From assembly GCA_963789015.1 (NCBI GenBank), contig CAWBIU010000003.1, positions 372,001-436,000 on the forward strand: a stretch of 64,000 nucleotides of DNA, in the 5' to 3' direction. The DNA is from JAOPZW01 sp963789015 (GTDB taxonomy: Bacteria > Actinomycetota > Thermoleophilia > Solirubrobacterales > Solirubrobacteraceae). The position numbers and the translations under genes were made by a program. The stretch's first letter is position 1. Each line of letters begins with the position of its first letter. This document shows, piece after piece, positions 15,033-23,122 of this stretch. The notes under the pieces are model-generated. The model ran no database searches, was not told the origin of the DNA, and saw only the letters and a list, made by a program, of their open reading frames with translations.

Positions 15033-16223
15033 ATGGACTTCACCCTGACCCCCGAGCAGCTCGACCTGCGCGCCCGCGCGAGCGCGCTGGCCGACGACAT
15101 CGGCGTCCACGAGCTCGCGTGCGAGGAGGGCAACGGGCTGGCTCCGGAGGCACACCGCGAGATCGCCGACCGCGTCCGCCACCACGGGCTCAACGCGATC
15201 AACATGCCGGTCGAGTGGGGCGGGCAGGGCCTCGGCGTGCTCGACCAGGTCATCGTCCAGGAGCAGCTCGGCCGGCTGACGAACGCGCTCTGGGACACGG
15301 TCTGGCGCCCGGCGAACGCGCTCAAGGCGTGCGACGAGGCGCAGCGCGAGCGCTGGCTGCTGCCCGGCATCCGCGGCGAGCGCCGCGACGCCGTGGCCAT
15401 CACCGAGGCCGACGCCGGCTCGGACCCGACGGCGCTGCGCACGACCGCCGACCCCGTCGACGGCGGCTGGCGGCTGAACGGCGAGAAGTGGTTCGTCACC
15501 GTCGGCGACGTCGCCGACTACATCATCGTCGGCGCCGTCGTCGGGCCCGAGCGCGCGCCCGCGCTGTTCCTCGTCGACAAGGACCAGCCCGGCGTGCGCA
15601 CCGTGCGCACGCCGCGCTACATGCACACCTTCGTCTACGAGCACCCGATCATGGCCTTCGAGGACGTCGCCCTCGGGCCCGAGGCGCTGCTCGGCGAGAT
15701 CGGCCAGGGGCACGAGCTGACGCGCGACTGGTTCGTCGAGGAGCGACTGATGATCGCCGCGCGCGTCGTCGGGGCGGCCGAGCGGGCACTGCGCGAGGCC
15801 GTCGACTTCGCGCGCGAGCGCCGGCAGTTCGGCGAGCGCGTGCTCGACTTCCAGCTCATCCAGGCGATGGTCGCCGACAGCGTCGTCGACATCTCGTGCA
15901 ACCGCGCGCTCGTCCACCAGGTCGCCTGGGAGGCCGACCAGGGCCTGGACCGCAAGGCGCTGCACGCCAAGGCGGCGGTCATCAAGCTCGCCGCGTCGGA
16001 GGCGGGCGGGCGCGTCGTCGACCGCGCGCTGCAGATCCTCGGCGGGCGCGGCTACATGCGCGAGAACGCGGTCGAGCGCCTGTACCGAGACCTGCGCGTC
16101 GACCGCATCTGGGAGGGCACCTCGGAGATCCAGCGGCTCATCGTCGGCAACGAGGTGTCCAAGCGCGGGCTCGACGGCGTGCTCGCCTTCGGGCACGCCG
16201 CCGCGCCGTCGCTCACCGGCTAG
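15033..16223 (+). CDS. Acyl-CoA dehydrogenase
   Basis: FAD-dependent acyl-CoA dehydrogenase that introduces a 2,3 double bond into an acyl-CoA. The 396-residue protein has the expected three domains: N-terminal helices (MDFTLTPEQLDLRARA), a middle strand domain with AVAITEADAGSDPTALRT and GEKWFVTVGD, and a C-terminal helical domain with ERRQFGERVLDFQLIQAM, QILGGRGYMRENAVERLYRD and RIWEGTSEIQRLI. The glutamate in the WEGTSEIQ loop is where the catalytic base lies in many members. The chain-length preference is unknown. Its neighbour is the divergent IclR regulator, and it may act upstream of the enoyl-CoA hydratase at 18.6-19.4 kb. Its stop directly abuts that of the convergent solute-binding gene. 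Confidence 0.9.
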   Translation: MDFTLTPEQLDLRARASALADDIGVHELACEEGNGLAPEAHREIADRVRHHGLNAINMPVEWGGQGLGVLDQVIVQEQLGRLTNALWDTVWRPANALKACDEAQRERWLLPGIRGERRDAVAITEADAGSDPTALRTTADPVDGGWRLNGEKWFVTVGDVADYIIVGAVVGPERAPALFLVDKDQPGVRTVRTPRYMHTFVYEHPIMAFEDVALGPEALLGEIGQGHELTRDWFVEERLMIAARVVGAAERALREAVDFARERRQFGERVLDFQLIQAMVADSVVDISCNRALVHQVAWEADQGLDRKALHAKAAVIKLAASEAGGRVVDRALQILGGRGYMRENAVERLYRDLRVDRIWEGTSEIQRLIVGNEVSKRGLDGVLAFGHAAAPSLTG

Positions 16224-17837
16224 CTACGTCCCCTGGACGAAGCCGACGTCCTTGAACCAGTTGTTGCCGAGGTTGAACCCGGCCTTCGACGGCAGGAAGC
16301 CGCTGACCTTCGCGCTGTAGCCGTCGATGAGGTTCGAGAAGTACGGGATGATGTAGCCGCCTTCGTTGTACTGCATCTCCTGTGCCTGGTGGATGATCTC
16401 GCGGCGCTTGGCCTCGTCCAGCTCGCCGCGCGCCTGCTTGATGAGGCCCTCGAACTTGCCCTCGCCGAAGTGCGTCTCGTTGAACGGCGAGTTCGGCAGG
16501 TCGCACTGGGCGACCTGGGGCAGGTACATGCGCGTCGCCCAGTAGTCCTGCGAGAAGACGTACTTCAGGTAGTTGTCGCCGTAGAACGTGCCCGTGTCGA
16601 GCTTGCGGATGCGGACCGTCACGCCGGCGCCCTTGGCCTGCTCGGCGAAGACCTGCGCGGCCGCGAGGACGCCCGCGAAGACGTCGGCGGTGACGAGCTC
16701 GACGGTGAGGTTGGCGCGGCCGGCCTGCTGGAGCAGCGACTTGGCCTGCTCGAAGTCCTGCTTGCGTTGCGGTAGGTCCTTGGCGTAGAACGGGTCGTAG
16801 GGCGCGTACAGGTCGTTGGCCACGCGGCCGAACCCGCTGAGCACCTGCTGGATCATCTGCTCGCGGTCGGGGATGAGCTTGAACGCCTGCCGGACGCGGA
16901 CGTCGTCGAACGGCGAGGCGTCGACGCGCATCGTGAACGGCTGGAAGGCGCCCGTCTCGGCGTTGAGCACTTTCATGTTGCTGTTGCCCTGGACGCTCGC
17001 CACCTGGCTGGCCGGGAGGTTGCTGATCGCCTCGACCTGGCCGCTCATGAGCGCGTTGACGCGCGCCGTCGCCTCCGGGAAGTCGATGATCGTCAGCTCG
17101 TCGACGTGCGGCTTGCCGGTCTGCCAGTAGTCGGCGAACTTCGTCATCACGCTGCGCTGGCCGGGCGTGAAGCTCTGGTACTTGAACGGCCCGGTGCCGA
17201 CCGGCTTCTTCGGGTCGTAGTCCTCCGGCACGATGCCGTTGAAGTACTGGCCGAGGTCGTCCGGGAAGCCCGCGTTGGCGAGCTCGAGCGGGATCCGCAC
17301 CGTGCGGTCGTCCATCTTCTTCAGGCCACCGGTGTCGATGTAGCCGATCGACGCCGCCCCCGTTCCCGGAAGGTCGATGATCCGCTTCAGCGAGAAGATC
17401 ACGTCGTCCGCGGTGACCGTCTTGCCGTTGTGGAACGTCAGGCCCTGCTTCAGCCGCACGGTCCAGGACTTCGGGTTGTTGCCGTCGGGCTCGATCGACT
17501 CGGCGAGCAGCATCTCCAGCTTGCTGAAGTCGCGCGAGCGCACGGCGAGCGGCTCGTACATGTTCCAGACGCGCTGGATGTCCGGGTCGGCGACCGGGAC
17601 ATGCGCGTCGATGCTGTCCTTGGCGCCGCCGCCGGTGGCGCCGACGCGCAACGACCCACCGTCGCGGATCTTGGCGGTCGCGCCGCCGCCGCTGCCGGTC
17701 GTCGTCGCGCTGTCATCTCCGCCGCAGGCGGCGAAGATGCCGCCGGTCGCGAGCGCCGCGCCGGCGCCCATGGCCCCTCGCAGGACCTGGCGGCGCGTGA
17801 TCTCGTCGAGCCAGGATTCCCTCGGCCCATCCGTCAT
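16224..17837 (-). CDS. Family 5 extracellular solute-binding lipoprotein (Tat-type signal)
   Basis: Substrate receptor of an oligopeptide/nickel-type ABC importer, 537 residues, bound to the outer face of the membrane. The N-terminus has twin arginines (ITRRQVLRG) before a hydrophobic stretch ending in the lipobox FAAC, so Tat export and lipidation are likely. The family 5 hallmarks follow: SIEPDGNNPKSWTVRLKQGL, TFHNGKTVTADDVIFSLKR and PVGTGPFKYQSFTPGQ. I start at ATG 17837, with AGGAGGAG just upstream. No permease genes adjoin it, but the dppBCDF-type operon at 23.1-26.8 kb lacks a receptor, so this may be its partner. The ligand cannot be told. Confidence 0.9.
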   Translation of the reverse strand: MTDGPRESWLDEITRRQVLRGAMGAGAALATGGIFAACGGDDSATTTGSGGGATAKIRDGGSLRVGATGGGAKDSIDAHVPVADPDIQRVWNMYEPLAVRSRDFSKLEMLLAESIEPDGNNPKSWTVRLKQGLTFHNGKTVTADDVIFSLKRIIDLPGTGAASIGYIDTGGLKKMDDRTVRIPLELANAGFPDDLGQYFNGIVPEDYDPKKPVGTGPFKYQSFTPGQRSVMTKFADYWQTGKPHVDELTIIDFPEATARVNALMSGQVEAISNLPASQVASVQGNSNMKVLNAETGAFQPFTMRVDASPFDDVRVRQAFKLIPDREQMIQQVLSGFGRVANDLYAPYDPFYAKDLPQRKQDFEQAKSLLQQAGRANLTVELVTADVFAGVLAAAQVFAEQAKGAGVTVRIRKLDTGTFYGDNYLKYVFSQDYWATRMYLPQVAQCDLPNSPFNETHFGEGKFEGLIKQARGELDEAKRREIIHQAQEMQYNEGGYIIPYFSNLIDGYSAKVSGFLPSKAGFNLGNNWFKDVGFVQGT

Positions 17838-17941
17838 GTGTGTCTCCTCCTCGTCGTACGCCTCTCGGCAGTGCGTCGCACCCGTCCGCGCGCTGCCGCA
17901 CAATTCGACCTACGTCCTCCTCCGGCCTCCATCAGAGCTGG

Positions 17942-18664
17942 TTGACGCGCATCCCGATCGCCCACCGCGGTCTCCACGATGCCGCCGCCGGGGTGCCCGA
18001 GAACTCGCTCGCCGCCTTCGCCGCGTGCTGTCGCGCCGGCTTCCCGGCCGAGCTCGACGTGCGGCTGAGCCGCGACGGCCGGCTCGTCGTCTTCCACGAT
18101 CGCGCGCTCGCGCGGGTCACGGGCGCGCGCGGGCGCGTCGACGACCACGACGCGAGCGAGCTCACCGCGATGCGCCTGCAGGGCACCGACGAGCGGATCC
18201 CGCTGCTGCGCGACGTGCTCGACCTCGTCGCCGGCCGCGTGCCGCTGCTCGTCGAGCTCAAGTGCGTGGGCCTCGGCGGCGAGCTGGAGTGGGCGGCGCT
18301 GGCCGCACTGGCGAGCTACCGCGGCGAGGTCGCGATCCAGTCCTTCCGCCGCCGCGCCGTCCGCCAGGTCCAGCGCGGCGCCGCGTCGCTCGCGGTCGGC
18401 CACCTGACGCGCGGCCACGTCGCCGGCCCGCTCGTGCGCCCCGCCTTCCACGGTTGCCACGTCGGCCGGATCGGCCACCGCGCCGTGCAGCGCCGCCGGG
18501 CCGCGGGCGAGGTCGTGCTCGCCTGGACCGTGCGCTCGCCCGAGCAGGAGCGCTGGGCGCGCTGCCACGCCGACAACGTGATCTTCGAGGGCTACCTGCC
18601 GTCGTGCGAGGATCGCGTGCATCCGCTCACCGCCCCGCGAAGCGCGGCTCCCGCTTCTCGGTGA
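17942..18664 (+). CDS. Glycerophosphodiester phosphodiesterase
   Basis: Hydrolyses glycerophosphodiesters such as glycerophosphocholine to glycerol 3-phosphate and the alcohol. The ~240-residue product has the family signatures IAHRGLHDAAAGVPENSLAAF (metal and catalytic His), ELDVRLSRDGRLVVFHDRAL (acidic pair and second His) and LLVELKCVG (Lys). No signal peptide is evident, so it is probably cytoplasmic. The start is uncertain: TTG 17942 lies just before the conserved strand and no ATG is close in frame. It runs divergently from the solute-binding gene, and its end overlaps the convergent enoyl-CoA hydratase by 38 bp. Confidence 0.85.
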   Translation: MTRIPIAHRGLHDAAAGVPENSLAAFAACCRAGFPAELDVRLSRDGRLVVFHDRALARVTGARGRVDDHDASELTAMRLQGTDERIPLLRDVLDLVAGRVPLLVELKCVGLGGELEWAALAALASYRGEVAIQSFRRRAVRQVQRGAASLAVGHLTRGHVAGPLVRPAFHGCHVGRIGHRAVQRRRAAGEVVLAWTVRSPEQERWARCHADNVIFEGYLPSCEDRVHPLTAPRSAAPASR

Positions 18665-19405
18665 ACGCGGTCGCCGCCTCGCGCGCGTCGGCGGTCTGGG
18701 CGAGCATCCCGTACCCGAGGCGCTCGACGAGCAGGCCGGCCTCGCGCGAGGACTCGCCCATCGCGTCGATGGCCTGCTTGGCGACCTGGACGGCGAGCGG
18801 CGGCAGCGCGGCCAGGCGCGCGCCGAGCTCGAGCGCGCGTGCCAGCGCGCCGCCGTCGCCCGTCACCTCGGTGACGACGCCGAGCGCGGCCGCCTCGGCC
18901 GCCGACATGCGCTCGTGGAGGAGGATCAGCTCCTTGGCGCGCGCGGTGCCGAGCAGCCGCACGAGGCGGTGCGTGGCGCCCGAGCTGGGCAGGATGCCGA
19001 TCGCCACCTCGGGGAGCCCGAAGACGGCGCCGGTCTCGGCGACGCGGAAGTCGCAGGCGAGCGCGAGCTCCAGCCCGCCGCCCAGGCACCAGCCGGCGAT
19101 CGCGGCGATCGTCGGCTGGGGGAGCGCGGCGACGCGCTCGTAGACGCCGCCGGTGGCGCGGTAGTAGGCGAGGATCGCGGCCGGATCCATGTCGCGCAGC
19201 TCGGAGACGTCGGCGCCGGCCGAGAAGGCGCGCTCGCCGCCGGTGATCACGACGCAGCGCGAGGCCGTCACCTCGGGCGCGCCAGCGCGTCGTCGAGGGC
19301 GCCCTCGAGCGCGCTGGAGAGCGCGTTGAGCTTGCGCTCGCGGCGCAGGGTGACGACGCACACGTCGCCCTCGGCGCGGACGTCGACGGTGCCGTCGTCG
19401 CTCAT
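18627..19405 (-). CDS. Enoyl-CoA hydratase/isomerase family protein, frameshifted near 19276
   Basis: Crotonase-fold enzyme acting on enoyl-CoA esters. The N-terminus (VCVVTLRRERKLNALSSALE) reads from ATG 19405 and stops early at 19268; the rest (CVVITGGERAFSAGADVSEL, AAIAGWCLGGGLELALACDF, FGLPEVAIGILPSSGATHRL) continues in another frame. Adding one base in the GGG run at 19275-19277 joins them into about 259 residues, the normal length. The AFSAGAD and GGGLELA segments supply the oxyanion hole. The GTG/ATG overlap with the upstream synthetase gene (19402) places it last in the SDR-synthetase-hydratase operon. The defect looks like a homopolymer error. Confidence 0.87.
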
Positions 19406-21480
19406 GCCGCGGCCTCCGCGGTGAGCACGACGCGCGCGTCGAGGGCGAGCGCGCCGTGCGGGCGCACGAGCAGCGGGTTGACCTCGATCTCGGCGATCTC
19501 GGGATGCTCGGCGGCCACGCGCGAGAGCGCGGCGAGCGCGCGGGCGGCCGCGTCGACGTCGACGGCCGGTCGGCCGCGGACGCCGTGCAGCAGCGCGGCG
19601 CCGCGCAGCGAGAGCAGCAGCCGCCGGGCGCCGTCGTCGTCGAGCGGCGCGAGCGCGACGGCGACGTCGGCCAGCGTCTCGACGAGCACGCCGCCCAGGC
19701 CGGCCACGGCGACCGGCCCGAAGCGCGCGTCCCAGCGCGCGCCGATGAGCAGCTCGACGCCGTCGTGCAGGGCGGCCATCGCCTCGACCGAGAAGCCCGC
19801 CGGCCGCAGGCGCGCCTCGAGGTCGGCGAGCGCGCCGCGCAGCGCCGCCTCGTCGACGAGCCCGAGGACGACGCCGCCGGCGTCGGACTTGTGCACGGGT
19901 CCGAGCGCCTTGAGCGCGACCGGGTAGCCGATCGCCGCGGCGGCGGCGACGGCCTCCTCGGCGTCGGCCGCGCTGCGCGCGGGCGCGAACGGCACCCCGC
20001 CCGCGGCGAGCAGCGCGCGCGCCGCGGCGTAGCCGGAGGCCGCGGTCGGCGCGGCCGCGGCGGGCACGGGCGGCACGCCCGCGGCGCGGCGCTCGCGGTG
20101 GCCGGCGAGCCGCGCGAGCACGCCGACGGCGCGCTCGATGGCGCGGAAGACGGGCACGCCGCCGCGGCGCAGCGCGTGCGACGGGGCCGTGTCGGGGTGC
20201 ATCGTGTGGGCCACGAGCGGGCGCCCGCTCGCGCGCACCTCGTCGGCCAGGGCGTCGGCGACCGACGCTTCGCCGTCGCCGAGCGAGTCGGCGTACACGC
20301 TGTAGCCGCCGAAGTAGCCGGTGAGCAGGACGGCGTCGACCTCGCCCGAGCGCAGCAGCGCGCGGGCGGTGCGGTCGAAGGTGTGGATGTCCTGCTCGCC
20401 GCCGCCGGCCAGGTCGATCGGGTTGGAGACGGCCGCGGTCGGGGGCAGGCCGTCGCGCAGCTCGGCGGCCAGTGCGTCGCTCAGCGCGGGCAGCTCGAGA
20501 TCGGCCTCGCCGGCCAGGCCCGCGGCGATCCCGCCGTGGCCGCCGCCGTCGGCGAGCACGGCGACGCGGCGGCCGGCCGGGGCGCCGGCGCGCAGCAGCC
20601 CGTCGGCGAGGTCGACGAGCTCCTGCGGGGCGCGCACGCGCTCGATCCCCGCGGCGCGGCAGGCGGCGTCGATCGCCGCGCCGTCGCTGGCCAGGGCGCC
20701 GGTGTGCGAGCGCACGGCGCGCGCCGTCGCCGCGGTGCGCTCGATCGGCAGCAGCACGACCGGCTTGCCCGCCTCGCGCGCCGCGTGCGCGGCGGCGGCG
20801 AACGCGCGCCCGTCGCGGAAGTCCTCGGCGTAGACGGCGATCAGCTCGGTCTGCGGGTGCTCGGTGAGCTCGCGCACCAGCTCGGCCGTCTCGAGGTCGG
20901 CCTGGTTGCCGAGCGAGACGAAGCGCGAGAAGCCGAGGCCCGCCTCCTCGGCGAGCAGCGCGAGCTCGAGCGCGAGGTTGCCGCTCTGGGAGATCAGCCC
21001 GATCGACCCGTGCGGGAGGTGGTTGGGCACGAGGTCGAGCTCGGCCACGGCGTCGAACACGCCCAGGCAGTTCGGCCCGAGCAGCACCGTCCCGGCCTCG
21101 CGCGCCCGTGCCGCGATGGCGGCGTCCAGCGCGCCGCCGGCGTCGCCGTCGGCGATCCCGGCCGAGATCGCCACGATCGCCCGTGCGCCCACGGCGATCG
21201 CCTCGTCGACCGACGACTCGAGCGCCGTCGCGGGCACGGCCAGGACGACGAGCTCGGGCGGCTCGGCGAGCTCGGCGAGCGAGCGGTGGGCACGACGGCC
21301 GAGCACCTCGCCGCCGCGGCGGTTGATCAGCGCGACGCTGCGCCGGTGCTCGGCGCGCAGCGCGCCGCGGGCGAGCCAGTTGCCCCACTTGACCGGGTCG
21401 TCCGACGCGCCGACGACCGCGACCGACTCGGGCGCGAAGAGCGCGCGCAGGTCCCGCCGCGTGGCCGTCGGCGAGATCAC
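19402..21480 (-). CDS. ADP-forming acyl-CoA synthetase (acetate-CoA ligase type), fused subunits
   Basis: A 692-residue single-chain acid-CoA ligase that makes acyl-CoA with ATP giving ADP and phosphate. N-terminal CoA-binding domain: LFAPESVAVVGASDDPVKWG. Central ligase domains: LLGPNCLGVFD, GLISQSGNLALELAL and AVRSHTGALASDG, the last with the phospho-His. The C-terminal ATP-grasp part has GYPVALKALGPVHKSDAGGV and EIAEIEVNPLLV. The GTG start at 21480 overlaps the SDR stop, and its end overlaps the hydratase start, so the three are coupled. The acid activated is unknown; a short-chain or branched/aryl acid fits the neighbouring CoA genes. Confidence 0.88.
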   Translation of the reverse strand: MISPTATRRDLRALFAPESVAVVGASDDPVKWGNWLARGALRAEHRRSVALINRRGGEVLGRRAHRSLAELAEPPELVVLAVPATALESSVDEAIAVGARAIVAISAGIADGDAGGALDAAIAARAREAGTVLLGPNCLGVFDAVAELDLVPNHLPHGSIGLISQSGNLALELALLAEEAGLGFSRFVSLGNQADLETAELVRELTEHPQTELIAVYAEDFRDGRAFAAAAHAAREAGKPVVLLPIERTAATARAVRSHTGALASDGAAIDAACRAAGIERVRAPQELVDLADGLLRAGAPAGRRVAVLADGGGHGGIAAGLAGEADLELPALSDALAAELRDGLPPTAAVSNPIDLAGGGEQDIHTFDRTARALLRSGEVDAVLLTGYFGGYSVYADSLGDGEASVADALADEVRASGRPLVAHTMHPDTAPSHALRRGGVPVFRAIERAVGVLARLAGHRERRAAGVPPVPAAAAPTAASGYAAARALLAAGGVPFAPARSAADAEEAVAAAAAIGYPVALKALGPVHKSDAGGVVLGLVDEAALRGALADLEARLRPAGFSVEAMAALHDGVELLIGARWDARFGPVAVAGLGGVLVETLADVAVALAPLDDDGARRLLLSLRGAALLHGVRGRPAVDVDAAARALAALSRVAAEHPEIAEIEVNPLLVRPHGALALDARVVLTAEAAA

Positions 21481-22307
21481 GGGCCGGCCACCGCCTCGCG
21501 CGCCGGTGGCGGCTCGCCCAGGCCCCACGCGTCGGCGCCGCCGTCGACGACGATCGTCGTCCCGGTGACGTAGCCGCCGCCCGCCGAGGCCAGGAACGCG
21601 ATCAGCGCGCCGACCTCCTCGGGGCGCCCGAGCCGCCCGAGCGGCACGGTCCGCCGCCAGCCCTCGACGGCCTCCTCGCCATACCCGGCCAGCCCTTCGG
21701 TGAGGATCGTGCCCGGGGCCACGCAGACGCTGCGGATCCCGTGGCGGCTCCACTCGAGCGCCAGCCCGGAGGCGAGGTTGGCGACCGCGGCACGCCCGGC
21801 CGCGGCGTGGGCGAAGCCCGGGATCCCGCGCTGCGGGCTGAAGCCGACGAACACGACGAGGCCGTCGCCGCGCGGGATCATCGAGCGCGTCGCGACCGCG
21901 CGGGTCATGGCCCACACGGCGTCGACGGTGACCCGCTCGACGGCGCGCCAGCCGTTGGGCGAGATGTCCTCGGCGGGCGCCGAGAACTGGCCGCCGGCGT
22001 TGTTGACGAGCACGTCGACGTGCCCGAAGCGCTCGACTGTGGCCTCGGCGATGCGCTCCGCCTCGCCGTCCTCGCGCAGGTCGGCGGCGAGCGAGACGGC
22101 CTCGGCGCCGAGCGCCTCCAGCTCCTCGCGGACGGCGTCGAGCGGCTCGGCGCGGCGTCCGCAGACCGCGACGCTCGCGCCGCTCGCTGCCAGCTCGAGC
22201 GCGGTGGCCCGCCCGATGCCGGTCCCGCCGCCGCTGACGAGCGCGACGCGGCCGGCGTTGGCGTCGGACCGCAGCGGCGAGCGATACCTGAGGTCCGCCG
22301 GCCCCAT
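21477..22307 (-). CDS. SDR family oxidoreductase lacking the usual YxxxK
   Basis: A 276-residue short-chain dehydrogenase/reductase. The cofactor loop is VSGGGTGIGRA and the structural motif VNNAGGQFSAPAEDIS is present. At the active site, where most SDRs have Tyr-x3-Lys, this protein reads GIPGFAHAAAGRAAVANLASGL, so the canonical Tyr and Lys are absent; the same style occurs in the branch containing 2,4-dienoyl-CoA reductase-like and citronellol-pathway dehydrogenases. C-terminal GTTIVVDGGADAWG closes the fold. The ATG at 22307 follows a candidate operator. First gene of the minus-strand operon with synthetase and hydratase. Confidence 0.87.
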   Translation of the reverse strand: MGPADLRYRSPLRSDANAGRVALVSGGGTGIGRATALELAASGASVAVCGRRAEPLDAVREELEALGAEAVSLAADLREDGEAERIAEATVERFGHVDVLVNNAGGQFSAPAEDISPNGWRAVERVTVDAVWAMTRAVATRSMIPRGDGLVVFVGFSPQRGIPGFAHAAAGRAAVANLASGLALEWSRHGIRSVCVAPGTILTEGLAGYGEEAVEGWRRTVPLGRLGRPEEVGALIAFLASAGGGYVTGTTIVVDGGADAWGLGEPPPAREAVAGP

Positions 22308-22309
22308 GA

Positions 22310-22319
22310 TTGTCGACAA
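22310..22319. promoter_or_regulatory. Operator copy 1, TTGTCGACAA
   Basis: A perfect 10-bp palindrome three bases upstream of the SDR start codon. A second copy (TTGTCGACAC) lies 88 bp away on the GntR side. The shape fits half-site spacing seen for FadR/FCD-type GntR repressors. It lies just downstream of a possible minus-strand promoter (TTGACA at 22343-22348). Confidence 0.5.
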
Positions 22320-22368
22320 CGCTACAAGTGGATGAATTTGTCTGTCAACCGCGGCTCCAAAACGGTGC

Positions 22369-22398
22369 TTGACTGCCGTTCGGACGAATTCGTATGGT
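22369..22398 (+). promoter_or_regulatory. Promoter of the gntR-dpp-sulfatase operon
   Basis: TTGACT (22369-22374), an 18-nt spacer, and TATGGT (22393-22398) form a plausible sigma-70-type promoter. The expected start of transcription, near 22405, lies inside operator copy 2 and upstream of the GTG at 22424. This is one reason to reject the ATG at 22394, which would be inside the -10 box. Confidence 0.45.
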
Positions 22399-22407
22399 TG
22401 TCGACAC
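22398..22407. promoter_or_regulatory. Operator copy 2, TTGTCGACAC
   Basis: Nine of ten bases match operator copy 1 at 22310-22319. It overlaps the expected transcription start of the plus-strand promoter. The two copies flank the divergent promoter region almost symmetrically, as for an autoregulated GntR repressor controlling both operons. Confidence 0.5.
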
Positions 22408-22423
22408 CCCACGAAGGAGACAG

Positions 22424-23122
22424 GTGGCGCCGCAGGCGAAGAGCTGGCGGCTCACGAGCGTCGAGCGCGCGTCGATGACCGAGCAGGTGCTCCGGGAGCT
22501 GCGCCAGGGGATCATCGAGGGCCGCATCCCCCAGGGAGAGGCGCTGCGCGAGGTCCCGATCGCGAACACGGTCGGCACCGGTCGCAGCGCGGTGCGGGAG
22601 GCCATCCGCCAGCTCGTCCAGGAGGGGCTCGTCGAGTACGAGCCGCATCGCGGCGCCTTCGTGCGCACCATGTCGCTGGCCGACCGCCTCGACGTCTACG
22701 TCGCCCGCGAGGCGATCGAGGTCGGCGCCGCGCGGCGGATCCTCGAGCTGCCGCCTGCCGATCTCGACGGCGTTCGCGCGGCGCTCGACGAGCTGCGCGA
22801 GATGGCCCGCGACCACGACGACGTGACGGTGGACGTGATCGACGCCGACCTCTGCTTCCACCAGGAGATGGTGCGGCTGGCGGGCAGCCCGCGCCTCGAG
22901 CGCGCCTACGACACGCTCGCGGCCGAGGCGCGCATGCTCCTCCGTCATCACCCCGACTACCCGTGGACGAACTGGGTGACCGACCACGAACGGCTGCTCG
23001 AGGCGCTCGAGCGCCGAGATCCGGCGACTCCCGAGCTCGTCGCCGAGCACCTGCGCCTCACCATGCGCCTGATCGCCGGCGAGCTCGAGGCCGATCGAAA
23101 GGAGATGGACGGTGTCGTTTAG
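22424..23122 (+). CDS. GntR family regulator (FCD subfamily)
   Basis: A 232-residue repressor-type regulator. The N-terminal winged helix (MTEQVLRELRQGIIEGRIPQ, TGRSAVREAIRQLVQEGLVE, YEPHRGAFVRTM) is followed by an all-helical FCD ligand domain with ADLCFHQEMVRLAGSPRLER and TDHERLLEALERRDP. I choose the GTG at 22424, with AAGGAG at 22414-22419, rather than the ATG at 22394 that sits in the promoter. It overlaps the following permease gene by 11 bp, so it heads the plus-strand operon and probably represses both divergent operons through the TTGTCGACA sites. The ligand is probably an acid or CoA intermediate, which is inference. Confidence 0.87.
   Translation: MAPQAKSWRLTSVERASMTEQVLRELRQGIIEGRIPQGEALREVPIANTVGTGRSAVREAIRQLVQEGLVEYEPHRGAFVRTMSLADRLDVYVAREAIEVGAARRILELPPADLDGVRAALDELREMARDHDDVTVDVIDADLCFHQEMVRLAGSPRLERAYDTLAAEARMLLRHHPDYPWTNWVTDHERLLEALERRDPATPELVAEHLRLTMRLIAGELEADRKEMDGVV

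Noticed and set aside
17840..17941. A longer N-terminus for the GDPD protein starting at ATG 17840
   Set aside because: The extra residues are Ser/Arg/Pro-rich and overlap the solute-binding gene's start and ribosome site on the other strand. The domain begins right after TTG 17942.
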